Assembly (NCBI GenBank): GCA_021780225.1
Contig: JAJXZF010000023.1
Location: forward strand, 1-64,000
Direction: 5' to 3'
Length of the DNA stretch: 64,000 nt
Origin: Deltaproteobacteria bacterium
GTDB lineage: Bacteria > Desulfobacterota > Binatia > Binatales > Binataceae
Positions 36,244 to 44,311 of the stretch are shown here, in pieces. How positions within the stretch are numbered: the stretch's first letter is position 1; each line of letters starts with the position of its first letter. Under the pieces are notes generated by a model. The model searched no databases. It saw only the letters and a list, made by a program, of their open reading frames with translations, and was not told the origin of the DNA. A program made the translations under genes and the position numbers.

Positions 36244-38643
36244 ATGCGGAGAAGGAAGAAATTCCAGTTGCTTTTAGTATTGCCGGCGTTGGCGATCGCG
36301 ATGCGCGCCGGATGCGCGTATGCGGGCGGAGCCGCGGCCGCACGGTCCGCCGCGCGGAAGCTTCATGGCGCGGTCAAGGACGCCCTGAACCGGCCCGTGC
36401 CCGGAGTCGAGCTGTCGCTCGAAAACAGCAACGGGCAGGTAGTAAAACGCGCGGCCACTGACGCCAAAGGAATTTTCGAGATAACCGAGCCTCCGCCCGG
36501 ACTATATCTGTTGATCGCCAAAAGCCCGAAATTTTCGGTCGCGAGCAAACTCGTTGCGATCGCGCCCAACGGGAAAATCGCGCCAATCACGCTCACCATG
36601 AAATCGACCGGCCCGCTTACGGTGGCGGTTTCGGCGCATCGGTTTAGAGCAACGCCAAACCGGCTCTCCGCGTCCGGCAACAGCGCCTACACGATGACCA
36701 GCAGGAATATTGCGGCGCTGCCCGCGGGCGCCAACACCTCCATCAGCAACGTGCTGACACAAATGCCCGGCGTGACGCAGGACGAAAACGGCCAGGTTCA
36801 CGTGCGGGGCGCGCATGCGGATCTGCAATGGCGCGTGAACGGAGTGATGCTTCCGCTCGACAGTTTCAGCGGATTCGGCCAGGTGCTTTCGTCGTATTCG
36901 GTCCGCAACTTCAGCCTCGTGGACGGCGCGCTGCCCGCCGAATACGGCTACCGCGACGCCGGCATTCTGGATCTTCAAACCAAAGACGGTTGCGTCAATC
37001 CGGGCGGACATCTCGAATTTTACGGCGGACAGCGCGAAACCGTTCAGCCGAGCTTCGAGTATGGCGGCTGCAAGGGAAATTTCAGCTTTTACACCACCGG
37101 CTTCTATCTCCACGACAACATCGGCCTGAGTTCCGCGACGCCGGGGGCGACGCCGATCCACGACCTGACCGACCAGGGCCAGTGGTTCGGCTATTTCTCA
37201 TATTTTCTCAATCCAACGACGCGGCTCTCCTTCACTTCCGGCGTATCGGTCGCCGACAACCAGTTCCCGACCTATCCGGGCCAAATTCCGCTGTACAAGC
37301 TCGCCGGCGCGAATCCGCTCGCCTATCCCTCGGCGAATCTGAACGAAAATCTGTCGCAACGATATTACTTCGGAATTCTCGCACTGCAGGGCGCCGTCGG
37401 CGCTGATTTCAACTATCAGATCGCATACACCGCGAAGTACAACACGGTTCAATTCAATCCGGATCCGATCGGCGATCTGATTTATCAGGGCGTCGCCTCG
37501 CGGGTCTTCCACAGCGAATTCGCGAATTCGCTGCAAGGCGATGCGACCTATCATCTCGGGAAATCGCACACGATAGGCGCCGGCTTCTACGCGGGCGAAT
37601 ACGGCGAAACGATCGACGACACGTCGCTGACGTTTCCCGCGGCTCCCGACGGCAAGCAAACCAGCGATTCTCCGATCTCAGTCATCGACAACACGAACGG
37701 CGTCGCCTGGCTCGCCGGATTTTATCTGCAGGACCACTGGCGTCTGACGGAAAAGCTGAGCCTCAATTACGGCGCGCGCTGGGATCAGATGGCCGGTTTC
37801 ATCGGCTCGGCGAATCAGCTCAGTCCTCGCGCGAATCTGGTTTACAACCCGATCAAGCGCTTGACGCTGCATGCCGGCGTGTCGCGGTATTTTCAAACCC
37901 CTTCGTTTTATTCGATTTCGCCGCGCAGCTTCAGCGTCTTCAAAGGCACCACCGCGGCCGTGCCGCCCGGCAATCCGACGCCGAACCCCGAACGAGACTG
38001 GTATTTCGACGCCGGCGCAAGAATCACGGATCTGCTACCCGGTCTCACCCTAGGCGAAGACGCTTATTACGAATACGCCCATCAGGTTCTCGATTTCGGG
38101 CAGTTTGGCTTCGTGCCGATCTTCGCGCCGTTCAACTACCGCACCGGGCGAATCTACGGCGCGGAGACGACCGCGGCCTATCAATTGATGAAATCGCTCT
38201 CGTTCGGCGCGAATTTTTCCTACTCCGTCGCTCAGGGCAGGGACGTTACGACGGGACAATTCAACTTCACGCCGGCGGAACTGGCATACGCCGCGGGTCA
38301 TTACCTCTATCTTGACCATCAACAATTTTTCACCGTTTCAAGTTGGGCCGCCTACGATTGGCGGCAATGGACGTTCAGCGCAAGCTGCGATTACGGCAGC
38401 GGATTGCGGGCCGGATTCGCCAATACGCTTGAAGTTCCGGCGAATTGGCAACTCGACCTCGGCGCCGGGCGCAGCTTCGACGTCACGCGGCTGGGCCGGG
38501 TGACCTCGCGGGTCACCCTGATTAACGCGTTCGATCGCACCAACATTATGCGCGAAGGCACAGGCATAGGCGTTTTTGTTCCCGCATACGGCCCCCGGCG
38601 CGCGGTGTACGGATCGGTTTCGGTTCCATTGCCGGCTCTTTAG
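36244..38643 (+). CDS. TonB-dependent outer-membrane receptor
   Basis: This outer-membrane importer has 799 residues. A signal peptide (RRRKKFQLLLVLPALAIAMR) is followed by a carboxypeptidase-regulatory-like domain (about residues 38-120; LHGAVKDALNRPVPGVELSL). The plug domain (about 140-250) has NVLTQMPGVTQDENGQVHVRG, and a beta-barrel follows with many aromatic strand ends. The C-terminus ends in Leu instead of the usual Phe or Trp. The ATG at 36244 is chosen for the signal peptide; the frame is open further upstream without recognisable content. It lies 54 bp before exbB. The cargo is unknown; the neighbouring Cys/His protein and TldDE favour a peptide or a metal complex. Confidence 0.88.
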   Translation: MRRRKKFQLLLVLPALAIAMRAGCAYAGGAAAARSAARKLHGAVKDALNRPVPGVELSLENSNGQVVKRAATDAKGIFEITEPPPGLYLLIAKSPKFSVASKLVAIAPNGKIAPITLTMKSTGPLTVAVSAHRFRATPNRLSASGNSAYTMTSRNIAALPAGANTSISNVLTQMPGVTQDENGQVHVRGAHADLQWRVNGVMLPLDSFSGFGQVLSSYSVRNFSLVDGALPAEYGYRDAGILDLQTKDGCVNPGGHLEFYGGQRETVQPSFEYGGCKGNFSFYTTGFYLHDNIGLSSATPGATPIHDLTDQGQWFGYFSYFLNPTTRLSFTSGVSVADNQFPTYPGQIPLYKLAGANPLAYPSANLNENLSQRYYFGILALQGAVGADFNYQIAYTAKYNTVQFNPDPIGDLIYQGVASRVFHSEFANSLQGDATYHLGKSHTIGAGFYAGEYGETIDDTSLTFPAAPDGKQTSDSPISVIDNTNGVAWLAGFYLQDHWRLTEKLSLNYGARWDQMAGFIGSANQLSPRANLVYNPIKRLTLHAGVSRYFQTPSFYSISPRSFSVFKGTTAAVPPGNPTPNPERDWYFDAGARITDLLPGLTLGEDAYYEYAHQVLDFGQFGFVPIFAPFNYRTGRIYGAETTAAYQLMKSLSFGANFSYSVAQGRDVTTGQFNFTPAELAYAAGHYLYLDHQQFFTVSSWAAYDWRQWTFSASCDYGSGLRAGFANTLEVPANWQLDLGAGRSFDVTRLGRVTSRVTLINAFDRTNIMREGTGIGVFVPAYGPRRAVYGSVSVPLPAL

Positions 38644-38697
38644 CTTCGCGAGGGCGGCGCACCCGGCCTTTGAGAAATTTATACGAGGCGAAAACAA

Positions 38698-39381
38698 ATG
38701 AACGAATTGAAAGGCGCGTGGGAGGCGATCACATACGGCGGGCCGATGGTTTATCCGCTGCTGGCGCTCGGCGTGATCGCGCTCGCCATCATCATCGACC
38801 GCGCCGTCGCTTACGGGCGCTGCCTGCGCTTGCCGGGCGACCTGCTGGCGCTGGTCGAAACCTACGGTTTCGACTGGATGGAGCTGGAACAGCGGCTGGA
38901 CGCGATCGGTCCGCACAACGCCTACGCCCGTTTCTTCAAAACCATCGCCGACAACCGCACGAAGCCGGTTTGGTGGGTAGAATCGCGCGCGGGCGACGAA
39001 GCGGGCGCGATCGAGAAGACGCTGAATCGCGGCCTCTGGATCCTCGAAACCGTCGTCACCGCCGCTCCGCTGCTCGGATTGCTGGGCACGATTACCGGCA
39101 TGATGCAGGCGTTCAAGATTATCGGCACGTCAACGCTCGTGGCGCCGACGCAGGTGACTTCGGGCGTCGCACAGGCGCTGATCGCGACGGCCCTCGGCCT
39201 TCTGATCGCCATCCTCGCGCTGTTCGGTTTCAATTTTTTCGCACGCACCCAGGCGCAGGCGCTGGATCGAATGGAGCGTTTGGGTTCGCGCCTTACCGAT
39301 CATATCCGGCTCGATCAGGAAAATAGCGATTCCGAAAGCGCCCCGGCGCCACTGGCGTTGGCGCGGGAAGCCGCGCGATGA
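38698..39381 (+). CDS. exbB: ExbB/TolQ-type proton channel subunit
   Basis: This inner-membrane protein of 227 residues forms, with ExbD, the proton channel that energises TonB. The first membrane helix is at about residues 15-35 (MVYPLLALGVIALAIIIDRAV, shown here by its core LLALGVIALAII). The typical segment APLLGLLGTITGMMQAF lies at about residues 122-138, and the last helix at about 160-185 (ATALGLLIAILALFGFNFFAR core). A GAGG ribosome site lies 10 bases before the ATG. Its last codons overlap exbD by an ATGA. Confidence 0.92.
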   Translation: MNELKGAWEAITYGGPMVYPLLALGVIALAIIIDRAVAYGRCLRLPGDLLALVETYGFDWMELEQRLDAIGPHNAYARFFKTIADNRTKPVWWVESRAGDEAGAIEKTLNRGLWILETVVTAAPLLGLLGTITGMMQAFKIIGTSTLVAPTQVTSGVAQALIATALGLLIAILALFGFNFFARTQAQALDRMERLGSRLTDHIRLDQENSDSESAPAPLALAREAAR

Positions 39382-39779
39382 AGCTCAAACGATCGCGGGC
39401 CGCGCGGCGCGGGCGAATCGAGATTATTCCCATGATCGACGTGATGTTCTTTCTGCTCGCGACGTTCATGCTCGCGTCGCTCTCGATGCAGACGCTGAAT
39501 TCGCTCAAAGTGAATCTGCCGGAGGGCGCCGACGCTCCGATGAGCCACAAAGAGCCAGTCACGCTCACGGTGACGCGGGACGGTAAAATCCTCATCGACA
39601 AGACCCCCGTCACGCTTGAAACGCTGGCCGCCGCGCTGGCGCCGCGGCTCGTCGCGGGCGACCATGGCGTCGTCGTGAACGCCGACGGCGCCGCGCCGGA
39701 GGGAGTGGTGGTGCGCGCGATGCTGCGGGCGCGCGCGGCGGGGGTCGAGCACTTCACCATCGCGGTCAGGCGCGAATGA
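39378..39779 (+). CDS. exbD: ExbD/TolR-type proton channel subunit
   Basis: This protein of 133 residues has one N-terminal membrane helix and a periplasmic domain. The essential proton-carrying aspartate is Asp21 in IPMIDVMFFLLATFM. The periplasmic part has the usual small alpha/beta form (VTLTVTRDGKILID). Its start overlaps exbB and its stop overlaps tonB, each by ATGA, so the three subunits are translationally coupled. Confidence 0.92.
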   Translation: MKLKRSRAARRGRIEIIPMIDVMFFLLATFMLASLSMQTLNSLKVNLPEGADAPMSHKEPVTLTVTRDGKILIDKTPVTLETLAAALAPRLVAGDHGVVVNADGAAPEGVVVRAMLRARAAGVEHFTIAVRRE

Positions 39780-40498
39780 CGAGTTTGACGAAAACTTCCG
39801 CCGGGCCGGAACTCGACGATCAACGGTGGCGGCTGCTCTGGATTGTGCCGCTGTCGCTCGCGCTTTGGTTCGCAATCCTTGAAGGTTTCGCGCGCGTGCT
39901 CGAACAAACTACTCCGCCGCCGACTGAATCGACGCCGGTAGAGGCGCAAATCGTCGAGCTTCCGCCGCAGGCGAACCCGTCCGGCGCGACCGCTCATCCG
40001 GCTGCCGCCGCGCCGCCGCGTCCGCTAGAAAAGCCCAAGCCCGTCGTTCGTCATCATCCGATGCCGCGGCATCACGAGGCGGTTCGTCCGCCATCGCCCT
40101 CCGGAACGGCCAAGCCGGCCGAGCGTCCTCATGAAGCGTCGCCGCCTGCGAGTCCAGCGACCGCGGGCGGACCGCCAACCTCGCATGGTTCCGCGGCTCC
40201 GGCCGGGAGCGGAGTGAAATTCGGCGGCGGCGTATCCGGCGCGCGCGCCGTCTATGCGCCGACGCCGGCCATCCCCGACGACCTCCGCGACCAGCCGATC
40301 GACACCGTCGCGATCGCGCATTTTCTGGTCAGGGCCGACGGAACCGATGTCGTGCTACTCTCGCAACCAACCTCGCTTCCCGAGTTGAACCGGGTGTTGA
40401 TTGACACGCTCAAACAATGGCGATTCTTCCCCGCAGTGCGCAATGGCGTTGCGATCGACTCCGAATTTGACGTACGCATTCCCATAACCGTCCAATGA
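39776..40498 (+). CDS. tonB: Energy transducer TonB
   Basis: This protein of 240 residues couples the ExbBD proton channel to the outer-membrane receptor. It has one N-terminal membrane helix (about residues 20-40, LLWIVPLSLALWFAILEGFA core) and a long Pro-, Ala- and His-rich spacer (about residues 45-150; RHHPMPRHHEAVRPP). The compact C-terminal TonB domain (about 160-240) contains VAIAHFLVRADGT and LIDTLKQWRFFPAVRNG. Start and stop both use ATGA overlaps, the latter with tldD, so TonB is coupled to the protease gene downstream. Confidence 0.91.
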   Translation: MTSLTKTSAGPELDDQRWRLLWIVPLSLALWFAILEGFARVLEQTTPPPTESTPVEAQIVELPPQANPSGATAHPAAAAPPRPLEKPKPVVRHHPMPRHHEAVRPPSPSGTAKPAERPHEASPPASPATAGGPPTSHGSAAPAGSGVKFGGGVSGARAVYAPTPAIPDDLRDQPIDTVAIAHFLVRADGTDVVLLSQPTSLPELNRVLIDTLKQWRFFPAVRNGVAIDSEFDVRIPITVQ

Positions 40499-42102
40499 GC
40501 GCAACCAGACCTCGAAGAAGCCGGGCTTCCGATGGCGTTTTCGGCGCGGTCGAGTTCCTGCGCGAAGCCGCCGAGCCGATGCTGCGCCGCTTCGTGCGGA
40601 GCCATCGCGGCGCCACGTATGCGGAGATGCGGTTCGAAGCTTCGTTCACTCGAACCGCGTCCGCGGTCGACGGCGAAGCGCGCGATGCGTTCGAGAGCGG
40701 AAATGCGGCGCTGGGCGTTCGCGTGCGATACGCCATGGCTGACGGCGCCGCGGGCGAAGGCTTCACGGGCGTCGAGGTTGGAAGAATCGCGCTCAACCGC
40801 ACGAAGCTTTCCGCGGCGATCGATAGCGCGCTCGCCGGCGCTTTCGAGCGCGCGCGCTGCAACGCGCGCGAAATGGCCGCGCTCGCGCGATCCGTTCCCG
40901 CGGCGGTAATTAAATCGATGGCGCTGTTCGGAGAGGTCGCGCCTTCGACCGAACGCGCCGAAATTTCCGCAACCTGCCGGCGCGATCCGCGCACCCTCAA
41001 CCCGTCGGAACTGGGCCGCGTCTGCCGCGAGGCGTCGGCGGAAATCGCCGCGCTCGGCTCCGAAATCACGTACAACGCGGTTGCCGCGCTCAGCGAATTG
41101 CGCCATGAGATTTTTATCAACACGGCCGGCGCGAATATTTCGCAAGCCTTCGCGTTCTCGCAGGGCGATTGCTACGTCGTCGCCGCGGCCGACGGCGGTT
41201 ATCAGGAAAGCTACGACACGATTGGCCAGCAGCGCGGCTTCGAGTGTCTTGCCGACGATTGGCGCGACGAATTGACGCCCAATCCGAGCCTTCATCGCTT
41301 CGCCGTCGAACTCGGCCGCGAAACGCGCGAGGTCGCCGCGGCGCCTGCTTTAAAGCCGCCCGACCGCGAGGTCGTGGTCGTCACCGACCCGCACTTCAAC
41401 GCGCTGATCGCCCACGAAATCATCGGCCATCCGTGCGAAGCCGACCGCGCGCTGAAGATGGAGGCCGCCTACGCGGGACGGAGCTGGTTCCTCGGCTCAT
41501 TGGAACACAACGAAATCGGCCGGCCGGTCGGTTCGCCCCTCCTCTGGACCTGCTCCGACCCGACCCTCAACGGCTACGGGCACTATCTATTCGATCATGA
41601 AGGCACGCCCGGCCGCCGCGTCACGCATATCGAAGGAGGAGTGTTTCGGGGCTTTCTGAATTCGCGCGCCACCGCCGCGATTCTCGGCGTCGAGCCGAAC
41701 GGCTCGGCGCGCGCGAGCGAGGCCTGGCACGCGCCGCTGATCCGGATGTCCAACACCTTCTTCATGCCGGGCGAGAGCGATCCGCGGAAAATTATTTCGG
41801 AGGTCGAACACGGCTACTACGTGTGCGGCCATCTGGTCCCGTCGATTGCGGAGTCGCGGGAAAATTTCCGCATCTCGGCGCGCCGCGTTTTCGAAATCGA
41901 ACACGGACGGATCGGCAGGCTGTTTCGTTCCGGATCGGTTATCGCCGATTCGAAGAGTTTTTTCCGTCAGATCGACGCGGTCGGGAACGATTTGCGCCTG
42001 GTCGCGATACCAAACTGCGGCAAGGGCCAGCCGATGCAGGTGAAGCGGATGTCGAACGGCGGGCCGACGCTGCGCTCGCGCGCGCGGCTCGGAGGCGGAT
42101 GA
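40495..42102 (+). CDS. tldD: TldD-type metalloprotease subunit
   Basis: This is the catalytic subunit, 535 residues, of the TldD/TldE protease. The zinc motif HEIIGH is at residues 307-312 (His307, Glu308, His312), followed by the conserved C-terminal glycine-rich strands. TldD/E degrades unfolded peptides and removes leaders from modified peptides such as microcin B17, and it destroys the CcdA antitoxin in E. coli. It is somewhat longer than E. coli TldD (481). The start overlaps tonB by ATGA, which is an unusual neighbourhood. tldE follows after 7 bp. Confidence 0.9.
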   Translation: MSATRPRRSRASDGVFGAVEFLREAAEPMLRRFVRSHRGATYAEMRFEASFTRTASAVDGEARDAFESGNAALGVRVRYAMADGAAGEGFTGVEVGRIALNRTKLSAAIDSALAGAFERARCNAREMAALARSVPAAVIKSMALFGEVAPSTERAEISATCRRDPRTLNPSELGRVCREASAEIAALGSEITYNAVAALSELRHEIFINTAGANISQAFAFSQGDCYVVAAADGGYQESYDTIGQQRGFECLADDWRDELTPNPSLHRFAVELGRETREVAAAPALKPPDREVVVVTDPHFNALIAHEIIGHPCEADRALKMEAAYAGRSWFLGSLEHNEIGRPVGSPLLWTCSDPTLNGYGHYLFDHEGTPGRRVTHIEGGVFRGFLNSRATAAILGVEPNGSARASEAWHAPLIRMSNTFFMPGESDPRKIISEVEHGYYVCGHLVPSIAESRENFRISARRVFEIEHGRIGRLFRSGSVIADSKSFFRQIDAVGNDLRLVAIPNCGKGQPMQVKRMSNGGPTLRSRARLGGG

Positions 42103-42109
42103 TCGAACG

Positions 42110-43645
42110 ATGCGCACGACCGCCGAAATGCGCGGCTTTATCCGCGAAGCGTGCGCGATGCTCGCGCGGCAGCGCGATCTTGCCGGCTTTGAAGTTTACG
42201 CTTCGTCGAGCGAACATCGCGTCGCCCGCATCAATTACACTTCGGATATTCCGGCGCGCGGCGTCGAGGAGTTCAAATCGCTCGACGCCGACGGCTTTGC
42301 CATCCGCATCGCGATGGCGCGCGATCCTCGCGAAACGGGCAACTCAGCCATCGCCGGCGATTTGACGATCGACGCGGCGCGCGACGCGCTCGAACGTGCG
42401 CGCCGCTCGGTCATCGTCGATCCTCATTTTCCGGGACTGCCGCGGGGTCCAAAGCGGCTGCGGACGATTTCGGCAAGCGCCGAAAAAGCGCCGTTGATGG
42501 GCGCGAAAGACGAACTGCTCGCCGCCGCCGCGTGGCGAATCGTTGGCGGCGCGCTCGCCGCGTACCGCGCCAAAATGAAGCTCGCGATGCCGCAGCCGGG
42601 GCTGGTGATCGGCGGCGATCTCTCCCTGATTCGCGATCGAATCGCGATCGGCGGCTCAAATTTCGACGATATCCGCACCGACGAGAGCGCGCGCTTCGCT
42701 TCGTCGGTGACGGCGCTGGTCGAAGCGATCGAAGCCAAGGGAACCGCGACCGCGATGGGCGTTTCGGCTGAGGAGTTGACCGGCGCGGGCGCGCGCCTTG
42801 GGCGCGAAGCGATTATTCGCGCGCTGGCGTTGCGCCACGGCGAGCGTCCGCGGCCGGGGACGTATCGGGTCGTGATGGGGCCGCAGCCGATCGCGGAAAT
42901 TCTCAACTACATGGTCGTGCCGTCGCTGACGGCAGGCGCTTTTCAGGCCGCGAATTCGGCCTATCAAGGCCGGTTCGGAGAGCTTGTGATGGATGAGCGA
43001 ATAAGCCTGGCCGACGATCCCGGCGCGCGCGCCGGCTCGGTCCGCCGGAGAATCACCTGCGAAGGACTGCCCGCGGAGCGGACAGAGATGGTCCGCAACG
43101 GCAGACTGTGCGGTTTGCTCGCGAATACCTACGATGCGCACCGTTTGCTCACCGACGAGCATCGTGCGGAGAAACTCGGCGGAAGCGCGCCGGCGGAATT
43201 GGCGTTTCCGCCGCACAACGCATACCGGATGGGAGAAAGCTCGGCGCGCCGCTTCGACGGCCATCCGGGCGCGACCGCGACCAACCTGTTGATGACGGCC
43301 CGCGCCGGCGTCAGCGAGGCGGAACTCATACGCGCCGTGGGCGACGGAATCTACATCGGCCGCGTCTGGTACACCTATCCCATCAACGGACAGCGCGCGG
43401 GCGATTTCACCTGCACCGTCAGCGGCGATTCATACGTGATTCGCGGCGGACGGCTGGCCGCGCCGCTCGCGCCCAATCATTTCAGAATCAACGCGAATAT
43501 TTCCGAAATATTTTCCAAACCAATCGCGATCGCGCGGCGCGCCCGGCATGCGATGGTTTGGGGATCGCCGGAAGCTTATATCGTTCCGCCGCTGGCGATC
43601 GAGAAACTGATTTTGTCGGCTATCGGCGCGGCCGAATCCGATTGA
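42110..43645 (+). CDS. tldE: TldE (PmbA)-type metalloprotease subunit
   Basis: This is the non-catalytic partner subunit, 511 residues, with the TldD/PmbA fold but without the HExxxH motif. Family-like segments include YTSDIPARGVEEFKSLDADGFAI (key: GVEEFKS), the domain change at EILNYMVVPSLTAGAFQAANSAYQGR and the C-terminal GDFTCTVSGDSYVIRGG. E. coli TldE forms a heterodimer with TldD and helps hold the peptide substrate in the closed chamber. It is the last gene of the receptor-exbB-exbD-tonB-tldD-tldE series and ends only 9 bp from the stop of the convergent MORN-type lipoprotein gene. Confidence 0.9.
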   Translation: MRTTAEMRGFIREACAMLARQRDLAGFEVYASSSEHRVARINYTSDIPARGVEEFKSLDADGFAIRIAMARDPRETGNSAIAGDLTIDAARDALERARRSVIVDPHFPGLPRGPKRLRTISASAEKAPLMGAKDELLAAAAWRIVGGALAAYRAKMKLAMPQPGLVIGGDLSLIRDRIAIGGSNFDDIRTDESARFASSVTALVEAIEAKGTATAMGVSAEELTGAGARLGREAIIRALALRHGERPRPGTYRVVMGPQPIAEILNYMVVPSLTAGAFQAANSAYQGRFGELVMDERISLADDPGARAGSVRRRITCEGLPAERTEMVRNGRLCGLLANTYDAHRLLTDEHRAEKLGGSAPAELAFPPHNAYRMGESSARRFDGHPGATATNLLMTARAGVSEAELIRAVGDGIYIGRVWYTYPINGQRAGDFTCTVSGDSYVIRGGRLAAPLAPNHFRINANISEIFSKPIAIARRARHAMVWGSPEAYIVPPLAIEKLILSAIGAAESD

Positions 43646-43654
43646 CCAATTGCG

Positions 43655-44149
43655 TCATCGCACGCGCCGCCCATCGCGATAAACTTCCCGCCTGCTCGTG
43701 ATTCCGAGCGGATCCCATCGCGTCCACGCGCCGTCGCGCCGGCCGTTGCGATAATTCCCTTCGATCGATTTGACGCCGTTGGCGTACCAGCTCGTATGCG
43801 GCCCATCGCGCACGCCGTTCACGTAGCGATCGATTGACGCGCGCCGGCCGTTCTCGTACCACAAAGTCCATTCGCCCACCTGCACGCCGTCGTGATAGTA
43901 GCCTTCGATCATCCGATCGCCGCCCTCGCCATAGACGACGAAGACGCCGTCTTTGACCGGCTTCCCATTTACTGTCTTCTGGCACCATTGTTCTTCGCCG
44001 CGCGGCGGCGGCGCGCCCATCATGACCGCTCCCGCAGGACAGGCCGGCAGCGCGCCGCTGGCCGTGCGACGACAACTCGCGAGCGCGGCGCAGGCGACGA
44101 CAGCGGCGGCGAAAGCCAAACGCCGCGCCAATTCCAGCGTGCGGCGCAT
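43655..44149 (-). CDS. Lipoprotein with MORN-type (YwqK-like) repeats
   Basis: This is a predicted lipoprotein of 164 residues. The signal peptide ends in a lipobox (VACAALASC), with lipidation at about Cys25. The mature protein consists of short repeats of the form GxWtxWyxNGrrxsxxxYxnGxrdG, clearest at GEWTLWYENGRRASIDRYVNG, GPHTSWYANGVKSIEGNYRNG and GAWTRWD. Such repeats occur in YwqK/toxin-antitoxin-labelled proteins and are mostly of unknown function. The ATG at 44149 is chosen because it gives the proper signal peptide; a frame 54 bases longer exists. Confidence 0.72.
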   Translation of the reverse strand: MRRTLELARRLAFAAAVVACAALASCRRTASGALPACPAGAVMMGAPPPRGEEQWCQKTVNGKPVKDGVFVVYGEGGDRMIEGYYHDGVQVGEWTLWYENGRRASIDRYVNGVRDGPHTSWYANGVKSIEGNYRNGRRDGAWTRWDPLGITSRREVYRDGRRVR

Positions 44150-44221
44150 CGATCGCGTCCGCCGCGCTTCGGAAATGAATAACGAGTTTCGGGAGCCGGA
44201 CAATTAAGCCGTGGAAGTCAA

Positions 44222-44254
44222 CGGGCGGACGGCCTTGATCAAGCCGCCCGCCCG
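44222..44254 (-). terminator. GC-rich hairpin downstream of the ThDP enzyme
   Basis: An imperfect stem of about 15 bp (CGGGCGGACGGC pairs with GCCGCCCGCCCG, one mismatch and one bulge, tip CTTGATCAAG) lies 57 bp after the stop of the minus-strand ThDP enzyme gene. It lacks a run of U after the stem, so it would be a weak or factor-aided terminator. Confidence 0.45.
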
Positions 44255-44311
44255 CTTCGAATCATAATTGCGGAACGCGATATTTCGCCTCGCGCCCCGC
44301 GCTCATCCGCC

